Positions 47,890 to 59,027 of a DNA stretch of 64,000 nucleotides are shown piece by piece. Origin of the DNA: Torymus aiolomorphi (Eukaryota; Arthropoda; Insecta; Hymenoptera; Torymidae); NCBI GenBank assembly GCA_036365515.1, contig CM070877.1, positions 66,104,522-66,168,521 on the forward strand, given 5' to 3'. The position numbers and the translations under genes are program-made. A model generated the notes under the pieces. The model saw nothing but the letters and a program-made list of their open reading frames with translations. It was not told the DNA's origin and did not search any database. Each line of letters starts with the position of its first letter. Position 1 is the stretch's first letter.

Positions 47890-50740
47890 CTATGCCTTCT
47901 CTGATGCAAGCATCTGTCGAACCAGGTTCTCTGGCGTGATCGCCGTCACAAGTGTTCTTTCGAGCTTTCGTCTTTGTATGTTAAATCTGGGACATGAGAA
48001 AAACACATGCCTTGCGTCCTCCTCTAGTCCGTGACATGTTGGGCATTCTGGGGAGTCCTCGTGCTTATACTTGTGCAAGTATTCTCGAAAACATCCATGT
48101 CCAGTCAGCATCTGCGTCAGGTAGTACCTTGGATCTCCATGTTTCCGGCTTAGCCATTCCGCTATCCGCGGGACGAGCTCGTGGGTCCATCTACCCTTTT
48201 CGGAGCTGTCCCACTGTGCCTGCCAGCGTTGAAGATTTTTCTGTCTTTCTCTTTTCCTACAGTCATCTGCATCTGACTGCCTTTGGCTTCTGTACTGATA
48301 TATCCTCCTCTGCTCCTCAGCCAGGATCTCGATTGGTAGTAGCCCTGAGATTACGTGTGCAGCGTCTCTGGAGACGGTCCTAAACGCACTGGAAACTCTC
48401 AGCGCCATTTGCCGGCCTACTGGGTATATCCTTCTTTGGCACTCCTGCAGCTGTAACGCACTTGCCCAAATGGCAATACCATAGGTCAGTATTGATGTAA
48501 CCACTGACGCTAGGAGAGCTCGTCTTCTTGGTTTGGGCCCACCGACATTTGGCATGAGGCGGGAGAGCGCTCCTCCAACTGCTGCGGCTTTAGAGCTGGC
48601 ATTCTCGACTTGATCCTTGAAGTTGAGACGCGCATCTATCATTACCCCTAGGTAGCGGATAGATGGTTTTGACTCAATTTCGTGCTCACCGACTTGTAGT
48701 GTGATTGTTTCGCATGTCTTCCTGCTTGTTCCATCTTGAGTCCTGATTCGTTCATCCATCCAGCATACTTGCTGAATGTCACGTTGAAGAGATTTTTAAT
48801 ATCCTCTAGGTGCTTGCCTACAATTACAAGAGCAACATCATCTGCAAATGCAACGGGCGTTACCATCCTTGGGATCGTCAGCTTAAGTAGGCCGTTGTAC
48901 ATGATGATCCATAAAAGCGGCTCCAGTACCGAGCCTTGCGGCACTCCTCCAGTGACTCTATATACCTTAAGTCCATCGTCTGTGTCATACTGCAGGATTC
49001 TGTCCGTGAAGTAGCTAACTATTAATTTTTGAAGGTACTTTGGAGTACCGAACTGGTCGAGTGCTTCCATGATTCGGTCCCACCTCGCAGAGTTGAACGC
49101 GTTCTGCATGTCCAGTGTCACTACTGCGCAGTATTGCTTCTCACCATTTTTCCATCTAGTCCCTGAGATCGCATCCTTCGCGATGTTAACTACTAGATTA
49201 ATCGCGTCTACGGTTGACCTTCCTTATCAAAATCCATACTGTCAGTCTGACAGGTGCTTTTCGGCTATAGCTTCAATTCTCGTGTACATGATCCGTTCGA
49301 GGATCTTCCCCGCCGAGTCGAGCATGCAGAGGGGACGATATGCTGATGGTTCGTCGGGCGGTTTGTTTCCTTTTAGGAGAAGGACCAGCCTCTGCGTTTT
49401 CCATTTGGCAGAAAAGTAACCTTCTTGTAGGCATCTGCTGTACATGTGAAGAAACATATCCGGTGCTATACTTATTGCCTTTTTTAAGGCAATGTTCGGG
49501 ATGCCATCCGGTCCAGGGGCCTTCTTGTTTCCCAGTCTAGAGTACGTAATCTTCAGCTCTTCCAGTGTTATCGGTGGTATTGGTTCCTCCGTGTTAAGGT
49601 CACCGATCTGCAGGTCCGGTTGCTGTGGGAAGAGGTTTATGACAATCTTCTCCAGCAGGACCGGGCATGTGGGTGAAGACAGTGGCTGTGGTTTCACTCT
49701 TTTCATCACCACTTTGTATGGGTCGCTTTCTACTTCATCAACCAGCTCTTTCCAGCAATTTGCCTTGCTACTTTTGATTGATTTGACCAGTTTAAGTCGT
49801 GCTGCTTTGTAAGATTCCTGGAGATCTCTGTAGTTTGATTTTTTTCTGGCTCGCGTTGCTTTTCTTCTTGCACGGATGCTTTCCTGTCGACTTTTGGCAA
49901 TATCATTGTTCCACCAGTACATGGGCTGATGGTCGTTGTGGGAGCGCTTTCGTTGCATCGTGGCGTCACATGCAAAGGCAACTCTGCGCATTGCTTCTTC
50001 TACCTCCTCTTGCGCGCTGTTGGCAGCAATAGGTTCGCTATTGAATGCTTCTTGGAACAGTTCCACATCAAATTTGTTCGCATTCCATCCTCTGAAGGTC
50101 GCCCTCTTAGATGGGGGTCCCTTTTTGGCATTTGTGCTCAGCACTGACCAGCTGATGAGCCGATGGTCGCTCGCGTTGAGCATGTCGTGCACCGTTCAGT
50201 CGTTTCCTACTCTTGCTAAGCTAGGGCTGACCAGAGTCAGGTCGATTATCGAGTGTCCCTCTCGAAGGTGGGCAGGGTCCCGGTGTTCAGAAGGGTCAAG
50301 TCCAAGCATGCCATTGCCAGTAGAAGCTCGGTTCCTCTATCGTTCGTTTTCTTGCTGCCCCATTCGACTGCCCAGCCGTTAAAATCTCCCGCTATGGCAC
50401 AGGGGGAGTGTTCCTTGGCATCCTCGACCAGTCTGTCAAGTAGGTCCGTAAATTCGCTGATATTTAAGCTGGGAGGAGCATAGACGCTATAGAAATTCAC
50501 GTTTCCGAGCTTTGCCCTCACAAAGCCACTATGCTTGGTATCCGGCTGATCTTCGAACGACCGGTTGTTGCAGGACCAGATGACAGCCTTGCCAGTAGTG
50601 TCTGTCACCCATGCCTGCGTTTTTAGCCTTATGTACGGATCAGCGATAATGGCCACGTCTATCTTCATCTCTCTGACCGTTTGGGTCAACAGATCGTGTA
50701 CCGCCTCGCAGTGGTTTATGTTGTGTTGTAACACTCTCAT
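47890..50740 (-). pseudogene. R1-clade ORF2: endonuclease, reverse transcriptase, C-terminal CCHC
   Basis: Encodes the enzyme that nicks the target and copies the RNA there. The start is Met at 50740 (MRVLQHNINHCEAVHDLL), overlapping the ORF1 stop. Endonuclease: AIIADPY, GDFNGWAVEWGS and, after a frameshift near 50195-50245, NASDHRLISW. Reverse transcriptase: PSAYRPLCMLDSAGK, GVPQGSVLEPLLW (the usual Gly is Glu) and FADDVAL with the catalytic Asp pair. Two TGA codons close together near 49227-49242 fall where Arg codons are normal. A further frameshift lies near 48740. The end has SPECPTCHGLEEDARHVFF, the Cys-His knuckle of the R1 clade. No function is expected. Confidence 0.9.
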
Positions 50741-52408
50741 CTTTTTCTAACGGGTTGGCTCTTATTCTTCTTCTTCTCGTGAAAGGCAGCGCATTTGTAG
50801 CTTCCTACTATGTGGTGGTGATCTTTGTCCCTTTCAACACATAGAGGACAGTGCGGTTCTTTCTTGCAGTCGGCGATTTTGTGCCCTGCCTGTCTGCACT
50901 TGAGGCAGAGGCCGGATCTGTCGATCTGACTCGGGCATTTGCTGGCAATGTGCCCCGTGTTCCAGCACTTGAAGCATTTCTGCGGTCTGGTCACTTCTTC
51001 AGCAGGGCAGTTCACTAGTCCGATGCGGATTTTGCCTCTATCTCCTATCACTTTGCGGGCCACCTCTTCGGGCCGCTTGATTGAGGCAATTTTGGTCCCT
51101 TTGTAGGCTGGGCGTAGCGCTCTTATAGCGTCTTTCGTTACTGTGAGCTCGTTGCCTGCTGCTTTCTGCAAGGCCGCTTCCACTTCTTCTTTTGTGGTTG
51201 TTTCCTCAATATCCCGTATTGAGAGTTCTACTTCGTGTGACTTGCCGGATACAACTGCCTGACGGCCTAGTACCTCAGGCACCTTTCTTTGGAGAGATTC
51301 CAGCTTATCCCCATTTTCCCTGTTGAGGACTATCAGCAGGTGGTCGTTGTTGGTTCTTCTGACCTTATCGACATTTTCCTCCAGTCCTTCCTCCACTAAC
51401 CCTTTCTTGACTTCTTTCAGGATGTCAGCGTATGTAGCACTTCCCTGGGCACTAGTGAGGAGTGCCTTTGGTAGCGCCTTCTTCTTACGCGGTTTGGGGG
51501 CCTTCTTTCTTTTTTCTTCTTCTTTTGCTCGCTTCTTCTTTTTCTTCTTCGCGTTCTGTAGCCACTCCATTTCTTCGACCTCTTTTGGGGCCATCTGCTG
51601 GGGTCTCTCTTCTTGAATTTGTTCCACTCCGGGGAGCGCTACCACTGTCTGTGGTGCCTTTTGTCCTAGAGACACCTTTTTTGCAGCCTGTTTCACGTTT
51701 GGTGAGGGTGGAGAGTGCTCTTTCCTCTTTGGGGTCCCTTGGAGGGGGCTGTACCAGTTTGTATTACCTGGCGACTGGAACAACTCATTCTGGAAACCGC
51801 AGAGTAGCTGGGCTCTCTGGTTCATCTCTCCATCAGTTTGTTTGTCAGGTGCCGCTGTTGTTGAGATGATAGTCTTCGGTGCAGCCCGCATCAGCTTCCT
51901 TATTTGTGTGAAGGACTTTTGGATCTCATCTACCAGCTTACGGGTTTCCACGGTCACCGTTCTTCGGGTTTTCCCATCCGTCATTTTCTCGTTTAGGTGC
52001 TCCACGAGTCCAGCTATTAGCTGTTCGTGTTCCTCCTATGCACTGGGCTTTTTCGTCTTTCGGGTAGTTTTGGGAAGAGCACCGCGAGGAACTCCTAATT
52101 CCAGATCTGCTTGGCATACTTTATGCGGGTCCCCCCTTACCTAGCTTTCCTTTGTTCGACTTCTCCACGTGATCCACTTTTGCTTCAGCTTTTTCTTCTT
52201 CGCTCGTCTTCTGAGATGCAGTAGGAGCCAAGCGATTATCCCCTTCTGCACCAGCCTGATTGGCCACATCGTGCTTTTGGCTCCCCCCAAAATCCGTGGA
52301 GCCTGCACCGACCACCGGGGCTTTCACCCGATCGGAATCGGTGGTGGGATTTTCCTCATTGTTGAGGATACCTACTTGGGGTAATATATTTTTCAGCACG
52401 CTATCCAT
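50737..52408 (-). pseudogene. R1-clade ORF1 (Gag-like, three Cys-His knuckles)
   Basis: RNA-binding partner of ORF2. The N-terminal 95 residues begin at Met 52408 (MDSVLKNILPQVG) in one frame. Near 52050-52130 the frame shifts, a TAG follows at about 52036, and 422 codons are then open from 52005 to TGA at 50737-50739. The long part has a Lys-rich stretch (KKKKKKRAKEEEKRKK), a central RNA-binding-like region and three knuckles at its end: CFKCWNTGHIASKC, CLKCRQAGHKIADC and CPLCVERDKDHHH. The stop overlaps the ORF2 start by one base pattern (ATGA), as in other R1-type elements. Confidence 0.88.
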
Positions 52409-52570
52409 ATTTGGTTTATTATTCGGGGTGCCTTCCCCTAGCTAGTTTTGGTCCGCCCCAGGTATTTTATTTCCCTGGTACCCTTCATATCTGACGAGCA
52501 TTCCCCTATCCGCCACCTTGGGAGGCGCCTGATGCGAGGCTAGCAACTCGACACAGATCTGTATTGATGT

Positions 52571-52752
52571 ATGTGTGTGTGTGTGTGTGTGTGTTTGTTT
52601 GTTTATGCGTGCGTGAGTGCGTGCGTGCGTGCGTGCGTGCGCGTGTGTGTGTATGTGTGTGTGTGTGTGTGTGTCTGTGTGTGTGTTTGATTGTTTGTGC
52701 GCGCGCGTGTGTGTGTGTGTATGTATGTGTGTGTGTATGTGTGTGTGTGTGT

Positions 52753-52793
<41 letters not shown>
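52571..52793 (+). repeat. (GT)n-rich microsatellite of the right outer arm
   Basis: GT repeats with GTTT, GCGT and GTAT interruptions, directly abutting the LINE target duplication. Long frames across it are artefacts. Confidence 0.95.
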
Positions 52794-52795
<2 letters not shown>

Positions 52796-54390
52796 CCTGG
52801 ATCTCAGCTTCTGCTGGATCCGGATAGATCTCATTTTTTTGCTTTTTTGTGTGATGGCGGGTCAAAAATTCGTTTTTTTTATTCGCCGATGCGTTTTTCT
52901 TTTATTTCGAAATTTCGATTTTCTAAAAATTTGTTTTTGCTTTTTTTTAATGATAAGATCGAGATATTTGAATCGAATAGATAGCATTCGAAAGAGCATT
53001 AAAATACCTATACTTACAAAAAAAAAAAAAAAAAAAATCTTTTGTCAATTTTGTTGAGATAAATCACGATAATGCAGAATATAAAGAGCTGTAATCTGTA
53101 AAAATTTGAATTCATTTTGAAATTCCTTGTAGAGGTAGATTTCGGATAGCTCTCGGTCGAGTTCTTTGGGCAAAATGATTAGTCCAGAAATTTGAAATAT
53201 ATTTGAGGCTAAAATTTTTTTAACTTTTTTGTTCAAATCGTAATTTATCGAGAACGGCTTCATGTATCAGCTCCAAATTTATGGAAAATTTTGTATGTGT
53301 TATTGATAATATGTGTGCGAACTTTCCTCAAGATCGTACTGTTACTTTTTGTGATATTTCATTTTGAAAATTTTCATATTTTACATCGTTATTTTCTTTG
53401 TCGCATGATAACTAGAGGAAACAAAAATTGGTTTGATCATGTTGAAATTTTGTAAAGATGTAGAGTCTATATATTATCGTATAAGTCCTATACGATAAAA
53501 GAATCCGTCCGTATAAAAGAATTGTCTCATTATTTTTAGAGATATTTAAGGTTAAAATACTTTTACGGTTTTTTTCAAAATCGTAATTTCTCAATGACGA
53601 CTTCATGTATCAGCTTGAAATTTATAGACTATTTTGTATGCAATATAGGCAATACCTGTGTAAAATTTCATTCAGATTATATGGTTATTTTTTAGATGTT
53701 AGATATTGAACATTTTAGTCCCTTTGAAAATGACTTTCCTTGTTGTCGTACAATATAACTATATTAAAATTGTTTTAATTTCTTTGAAATCTGGTGGAGA
53801 TGTAGAATTTGTATATTATTTATTAGAAAAGTTCTTAGGGTAAAAGAATTCGTTTATGAATTTCAGAGATATTTGAGGTTAAAACTATTTTAGCCCTCTT
53901 TTAAAATCGTTATTATTTCGAAATGCATTTATGTATACTAGGAAATGGAAATGACATGCGCTATGCGCTATGCAGCGATGCGCACGTGTTGTATACCTGC
54001 TTTTGTTTTGTAATAGCCATTTATTATTTTTAAGGTTAGAACCTTTTTCTTACATCGGAAATTCCCGAAAGAGCACACAAATACGGACAGGCATACTACT
54101 AAAGACAAGTACCTTATGTGTGAAATTTCACAAAGAAAATATCATTTGATGTAAAGGTTATTTAGGAATTTTAAAAGGTTTTGACGACAATATTACAATC
54201 ACTTATTTTATTTATTTTTCACACATAATTTAAAAAAAAAATCATACTTATTGTTTTATTTATATTTTATACATAATTTAAAAATTAATAATTTTTAATC
54301 TTCATAAATGAATTTAATTATAATTATGTCATAAATTGTTGCAAAAATTATAAATTATGTTATTAAAAATTCATTAAAGGAATAAGCAAA

Positions 54391-55233
54391 TTACGTTTGA
54401 GGAAACCACGGATCAATGAATTGGCAGCGATTTTTATAATATATTCGACTTTTTACTGCATTTACTTCTTTTACATTTTTCTTAACTTTATTCTTTAATA
54501 TTTTGTTTTTTCTTTTATTTTCTATTTCTAAAATTTTTTGTTTATTTTTTAAGTAATAAAGCTTAATTTGAGATAATTTACTATCTTTTTTCCTCAAAAT
54601 TATCAGTATATTTTTTTTCTTCTAAGTGAGTGACACTATTTTTAGTTTCACAATTCGTACTATTACTATCATGGCAATACTTTCTTTTATTAATTGAGAT
54701 TTATCCGGCGGAGGCGGAGTCATATAGGCCTTTTGTTGAACATGAAGAACATTTTTGCAATTTCTAAAGTGCAACAATTCCCGATAGAAATCGCCATCGA
54801 TTCGTTCGGTACTACTGCAAGAATATTGATGAGACTTCCGACTTACTCTAATTCTCGATTCCTTTGGACACCAAAAAGTCTCAGTACTTTGCAACCCTTC
54901 TGAAAAACCTGTAACGTATTGACTGACCCTCTCACTCTCAAAGAACTTGTGTCCTACGCTAACTAAACTTCCGAACGTGGATGTGACTGGAGCTGAAAGC
55001 TGACTAGACCTCGAACTTAGAAACAAACTTTCAGCTGTAGCTACACCTGAATTTGGATCAACCCGATTAGGCCTCGGCAGATCAACCTCTCCGATGACAT
55101 TCTGGGGCAACAATGTTGGTACAGCAACGACGGGCTCAGCATTAAAACTTCAATTGCTATATTCACGTTCTGCTACAGCTCTCAATCTAGGAGGTATGGA
55201 TTGTTGAGCGTAAAGCATACCTCTCAAATCCAT
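54391..55233 (-). pseudogene. unrecognised ORF with two in-frame stops
   Basis: I do not recognise it. One reading frame on the minus strand runs from Met at 55233 (MDLRGMLYAQQSIPPRL) to TAA at 54391 and is broken only by TGA near 55147 and TAG at 54622-54624. The first two thirds are Ser-rich with PVTSTFGSLVSVGHKFF and MTPPPPDKS. The last third is very basic (LKNKQKILEIENKRKNK and KNKVKKNVKEVNAVK) and probably helical. The final residues, NRCQFIDPWFPQT, come from the end of the outer inverted arm. The basic part resembles the N-terminal extension of some Helitron Rep proteins, but that is a weak guess. Confidence 0.4.
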
Positions 55234-55401
55234 ACTATTTTCCCTCAAACTTCCTTCCCTTCCTGCTTCCTTCCCAGGCGCTGCACCGGAGACTCGGCAA
55301 CGACGGTAGGGAGACAGTCGTATACAACTGTGACGGAACAGCGAAGCACGCACGCACACAAATACGAGCTTCAGCACGACGGCACACTCGGTGATTTTCA
55401 A

Positions 55402-56084
55402 AAACGATGCTGCTAGAGCGTGCGCGGTGGCCGTGGCAACTCAGCACATGTGTGCACGGTAGCGGCTTTGGTGTGTTACTGTTAGCTGTTAATAACAAAT
55501 GACAGAGTGAAGATAATTTAAATAATAAAAAAAGAAAATATAGGTAATTTAAATACCTTTCAAGAAAAGTTTATTACATTATGTAATAATGGCTGTAAGA
55601 TATAAAAAAATCAAAAAAATTCAAAATTCAAAATCATTTTTGGTTATAAAAAAAAAGAAAATCAATAAAAAAACTCATAGCCATCATGGTACCGAGCTTT
55701 TTCGCGAGACGAATAGAATAGTCTTTGTCCGACGAAAATCAGCCGATTTGTTTCGGAGATATAAAGTTTAGATACTGTAACGCGTGCGCGAGTTAGGTAA
55801 TTCGGGATTCGAATTACCCGCGCCGAGCAGGCATGCTCACTGGGGGCGCGAGCGCGCGAGCATCCCGACCGGATTAGAATGGTCTCGCGACGCGTAATAT
55901 GCCCGTCGCGTACCCGCGAAGCTGCTACTGCTTTATGCGAGTCACGGCAGCCATCTTCGTGTCTGCCATCGCGCCGTGAACTTCTTTCCAGCGTGCCTCT
56001 CAAAAGTTATTGCGTTCGCGCCGTGTAGTTTTTTATAAATAGCCTTACTGCGAGTGAAGTGGAGGCGCATTCTAACTTGCAAGT
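55402..56084. other. no gene recognised; GC-rich palindromes
   Basis: Short frames only. An 8-base-pair hairpin (GTAATTCG and CGAATTAC) lies at 55797-55817, followed by CG-rich sequence with GCGCGAGCGCGCGAGC. I see no tRNA cloverleaf. Confidence 0.5.
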
Positions 56085-57558
56085 AAGAGAGAGAGAGAGA
56101 TAGATAGATAGATAGATACGATTTATTTGCCTTCGCGGCAAAATAATTAATACAGAATTTATACAGTGTATAACTTAAAATAAAATACAGTAAAATAAGA
56201 TATAATAAAAATATATAAAAATAAAAGTAATACAACCTGATACAAATATATAAATTATACATAAAAATATGTTTGTCTACGAGGACCTTCAATTACGATA
56301 AAAAAAATAATAAAAAAATAATAAAAAAGAACCATATGATAAAATAAAAATAAAATACATAAAAATCATTAAAAATCACGAGGACCCTTCATTAAGACAA
56401 AATAAATAAATAAAACTAGAGAAAATATCACAGCTGGTACTATACGCTAAAAGGAAAATAATTACAGTTATACATTAACCATTTCATAAAATATCACAGT
56501 AAGGTATCACAGCCGCTTAGTCAAAAAATCACAGATCAAAGTTAATCCGCAGTCTAATACTAAACTAGATAAAGGTCCCCGCACTGGCAGCTCTAAGCAT
56601 CCTTATAGAGAGGCTAGGCGTCGAGATCAAGCAGGTGTTGGCGCACAGCCCTCTTGAATGATGAAAGTGATGGAAGGTAGCGCAGGGAGGGGGGAAGGAG
56701 TTCCAAAAGCGGGCACCCTGAGCCAGAAACGCTCTATCACCCGTCTTATAGTTCAAGGCAGGGAAAGCAAGCTCCGGCTGCACTCCCCTGCTTGTTGGCC
56801 TAGGCTTGTGCACCGTAAAAAGGCAGCCAAGTAACTGGGCTCACGCATCCGAATTATTTTATATAGTAGCAGGGCTGCGAAGTAGAATCTGCGTGAGTCC
56901 ATACGGAGCCAGCCCAGACGTCTCAAGTAGGGGGTGATATGCTCATCCCTCCTAGCCCCAGTAACGTACCTCACACATGAATTGCTCAATCTTTGCACTC
57001 TCGCTCGCTGTTCGTCAGACGCGTCCAAGTAGACCACCGTACAGTAGTCAAGGTGGGGTTGAACTAGGGACTCGACTAATCTTTTGCGGAGAATCTCGGT
57101 GGTACACGCCCTAATAAACCGCAAACTGTATAGGGCTTTATTGACTTTCTTTGTGAGTTGGTCAATGTGCGGTTTCCATGTTAATTTACTATCCAGTGTA
57201 ACACCGAGACTCGCAACTTCGCTACTGAAGGGGATGCGTTCTCCAGGCCGCACACCAATACCTGGCAGATCTAATGAGTTTATATGATTAACTCCTACCC
57301 TGGAGCCGAATACAATGGCTTTGGTCTTACCAGCATTGAGGTGCAGGCCCGAGTTCGCCGCCCATTCAGCCACCATTTGCGCCGCATGGGACAGCCGATC
57401 AATACCCTCCAGAATTTCGTCTTTTGTCGTGTGTAAGTAGATTTGAAGGTCATCTGCGTAAAATATATGTCTGATAGTATTACCGTCAAGTACGTCACGT
57501 AAGTCGTTAACGTAGAGACAAAAAAGCAGTGGACCCAGGACAGATCCCTGTGGAACTC

Positions 57559-57560
<2 letters not shown>
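56085..57560 (-). mobile_element. CR1/L2-like LINE, 5'-truncated 3' end inside a (GA)n
   Basis: Minus-strand LINE tail bounded on the right by (AG)n at 57560-57614 and on the left by (TAGA)n at 56101-56116 next to (GA)n at 56085-56101. A short tandem-repeat tail instead of poly(A) is usual for CR1/L2-type LINEs. Insertion into a GA microsatellite is likely. The coding part is described separately; 56117-56560 is AT-rich 3' UTR. Confidence 0.75.
56565..57560 (-). pseudogene. CR1/L2-like reverse transcriptase, C-terminal half
   Basis: Begins abruptly at 57560 with GVPQGSVLGPLLFCLYVNDL, then FYADDLQIYLH (catalytic Asp pair), GLHLNAGKTKAIVFGS and LGVTLDSKLTWKPHI, and the thumb region LYSLRFIRACTTEILRKRL with QPHLDYC. 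Near 56790-56830 the frame shifts and continues to TGDRAFLAQGARFWNSFPPP, the typical closing block of this LINE group. The endonuclease and the first half of the RT domain are missing. The Ser-Leu repeat that appears to precede it is only the microsatellite. The clade call rests on the closing block and the repeat tail. Confidence 0.85.

Positions 57561-57614
<54 letters not shown>
57560..57614 (+). repeat. (AG)n microsatellite at the LINE truncation
   Basis: About 27 AG units directly at the 5' break of the LINE fragment. Confidence 0.95.
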
Positions 57615-57621
<7 letters not shown>

Positions 57622-57709
57622 TACCGCGTCGCGTGTGCACGACCAAGACACGAGACAGCGAGCGAGGAGCTGGCAGCCAGCCCGCCTGCCAGCCGACCCT
57701 AGTCAACGA

Positions 57710-57710
<1 letters not shown>

Positions 57711-57790
<80 letters not shown>
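57711..57790 (+). repeat. (GA)40 microsatellite
   Basis: Second GA tract, followed by a degenerate GAGAGC continuation up to about 57835. Confidence 0.95.
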
Positions 57791-57793
<3 letters not shown>

Positions 57794-58315
57794 GGGCGCG
57801 ACTACTGCGCGAGCGAGAGAGAGAGCGACAGAGAGCCGAGTGCACCGGTTGCTCCTTCAAAAGTAAGTCTTATTCTCTCATCTCTCGCGTTAAATGTAAA
57901 GGTTTGCACGGAAATCGCCCCGTGCAAACTTTCTATACCGTGTATGTGCGGGTGTGTGTCAGCCCACCGTACTTTAACATCGCGCGTAAGAGTAGCAGCT
58001 TCGCCGCGAGCCGTATCGTCCGCGCGCTTGAATATTAACTGTTGCGCGCGAACTAACTTATTGTTTTAATCAGCACGTACGTTGTGCCTGTAATTATTAT
58101 TGGTTTTAATATACTGTGATATCTATAAGCTACTCGTCGCGTTGTTGATTACAACCTGTCCTTCTCCCGGATACCGCCGCACAGTGTGAACAAACCGTTT
58201 TTTTGTGACAAAATCAATTATGTCCAGATCGGGTAAAGATATCTTAAACTTTTTTTTTAAATAAAGGTGACGATATGTAGAATATGGAAAAACTATTCCC
58301 GATATGGAATTTTTA
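57791..58315. other. leader-like sequence with donor site and hairpin
   Basis: After the GA tract, CTTCAAAAGTAAGTCTT contains a good 5' splice-site match (GTAAGT near 57862). A perfect 10-base-pair hairpin, GTTTGCACGG with CCGTGCAAAC around an eight-base loop, is at 57902-57929. No protein is recognisable. The arrangement (GC-rich leader, GA tract, donor) resembles the block at 5203-5760. Confidence 0.35.
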
Positions 58316-58530
58316 TATCCTAATCTCAAACAACTTGCCTAAACATGCATACTTTCGAAAAAAAAACAGAAAATTCGAGCCAAGAAAAAAAATTTTTTTA
58401 GTGACACGACACTTTTCTGATGTATTTTGATCTGCTGAACACGATTATCCTGGTCCCATCAACCAAAAATCAAAACATTTTAGGAAAAAAGCGATATTTG
58501 TCGATATTTGGCGATATCCCTATTGGAAAA

Positions 58531-58630
58531 TATCGCGCGATTATCGTGCGATGAATCGCGCGAAGATCGTGTCAGTTTATCGACCATTTTCTGGCGCGAT
58601 AATCGCGCGATAATCGCGCGATAATCGCGC
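58531..58630. repeat. ATCGCGCGAT palindrome array, left
   Basis: About six overlapping copies of TATCGCGCGATAATCGCG-type palindromes. Similar arrays lie at 63050-63118 and, in element A, at about 8248-8280. Confidence 0.85.
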
Positions 58631-58788
58631 AAGTTAGCCGAAATTCAACATTAAAAAATAAGTTTTATTTTGACAACTGTGTACGTGCTTGCATAATTGA
58701 CAAACATTATGACTGTAAATGTATCAGTGCGTAACTGCAATTTTAATGTACGTGAGAGTATGTGACTGTATGTATCCCTGTTGAAAAT

Positions 58789-59027
58789 ATCCACGCGGAT
58801 TTCCATGTGGATAATCCATGTGGATATCCACGTGGATATCCACGTGGATTGACATGGATTCTACATGGATTCAAATGGATATCCGCGTGGATCATCCACG
58901 CGGATATCATGATGAACATCCATATGGATTATTTGAAATCCATGTGGATTCTGAGAAACCAACCCGATTTGAAAAATCCACGTGCATTTGTTGGAATCCA
59001 CGTGGATTCCAACTAATCCACATGGAT
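58789..59027. repeat. array of ATCCACGTGGAT palindromes, left
   Basis: About 14 copies of a 12-base palindrome ATCCA-YR-TGGAT (CACGTG, CATGTG, CATATG and CGCG variants) within 240 bases. It is followed at 59049-59135 by a second set based on GAGTCTCACGTGA-like palindromes. Short ORFs over it are shadows. Confidence 0.92.

Larger units (their letters stand above)
47360..52557 (-). mobile_element. R1-clade non-LTR retrotransposon, about 5.2 kb, full length but dead
   Basis: Flanked by an exact 13-base duplication, TCTGTATTGATGT (47347-47359 and 52558-52570). A run of T at 47359-47371 is the poly(A) tail on the minus strand, so the element reads right to left and appears complete at the 5' end. 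It has two ORFs overlapping as ATGA at 50737-50740. It sits at the edge of the (GT)n of the outer arm, whose left-arm counterpart is uninterrupted. R1-clade Waldo elements are known to target CA-type simple repeats, which fits. Both ORFs carry stops or frameshifts. Confidence 0.92.
29318..54445. mobile_element. outer inverted-repeat pair enclosing 14 kb
   Basis: Left arm 29318-33265 and right arm 47235-54445, both interrupted. The outer ends are CGCTGCCAATTCATTGG at 29328 and its complement, slightly diverged, near 54430. The inner ends share TCACAAAGCTTCCTCTAGGA (33244 and, reversed, about 47258). Intermediate matches include 29580-29800 with 54000-54200 and 32300-32600 with 53090-53430. The left arm holds a mariner MITE and an extra inverted copy of the terminus (32100-32290). 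The right arm holds the R1-clade LINE. Arms contain a roughly 330-base repeating theme with AAAATCGTAATTTCTCGAGA. Whether this was a single 25-kb unit or two copies arranged head to head is undecided. Confidence 0.75.

Noticed and set aside
55780..55860. tRNA-like sequence around GGATTCGAATTACC
   Set aside because: It is a plain 8-base palindrome; no acceptor stem or anticodon arm can be drawn.
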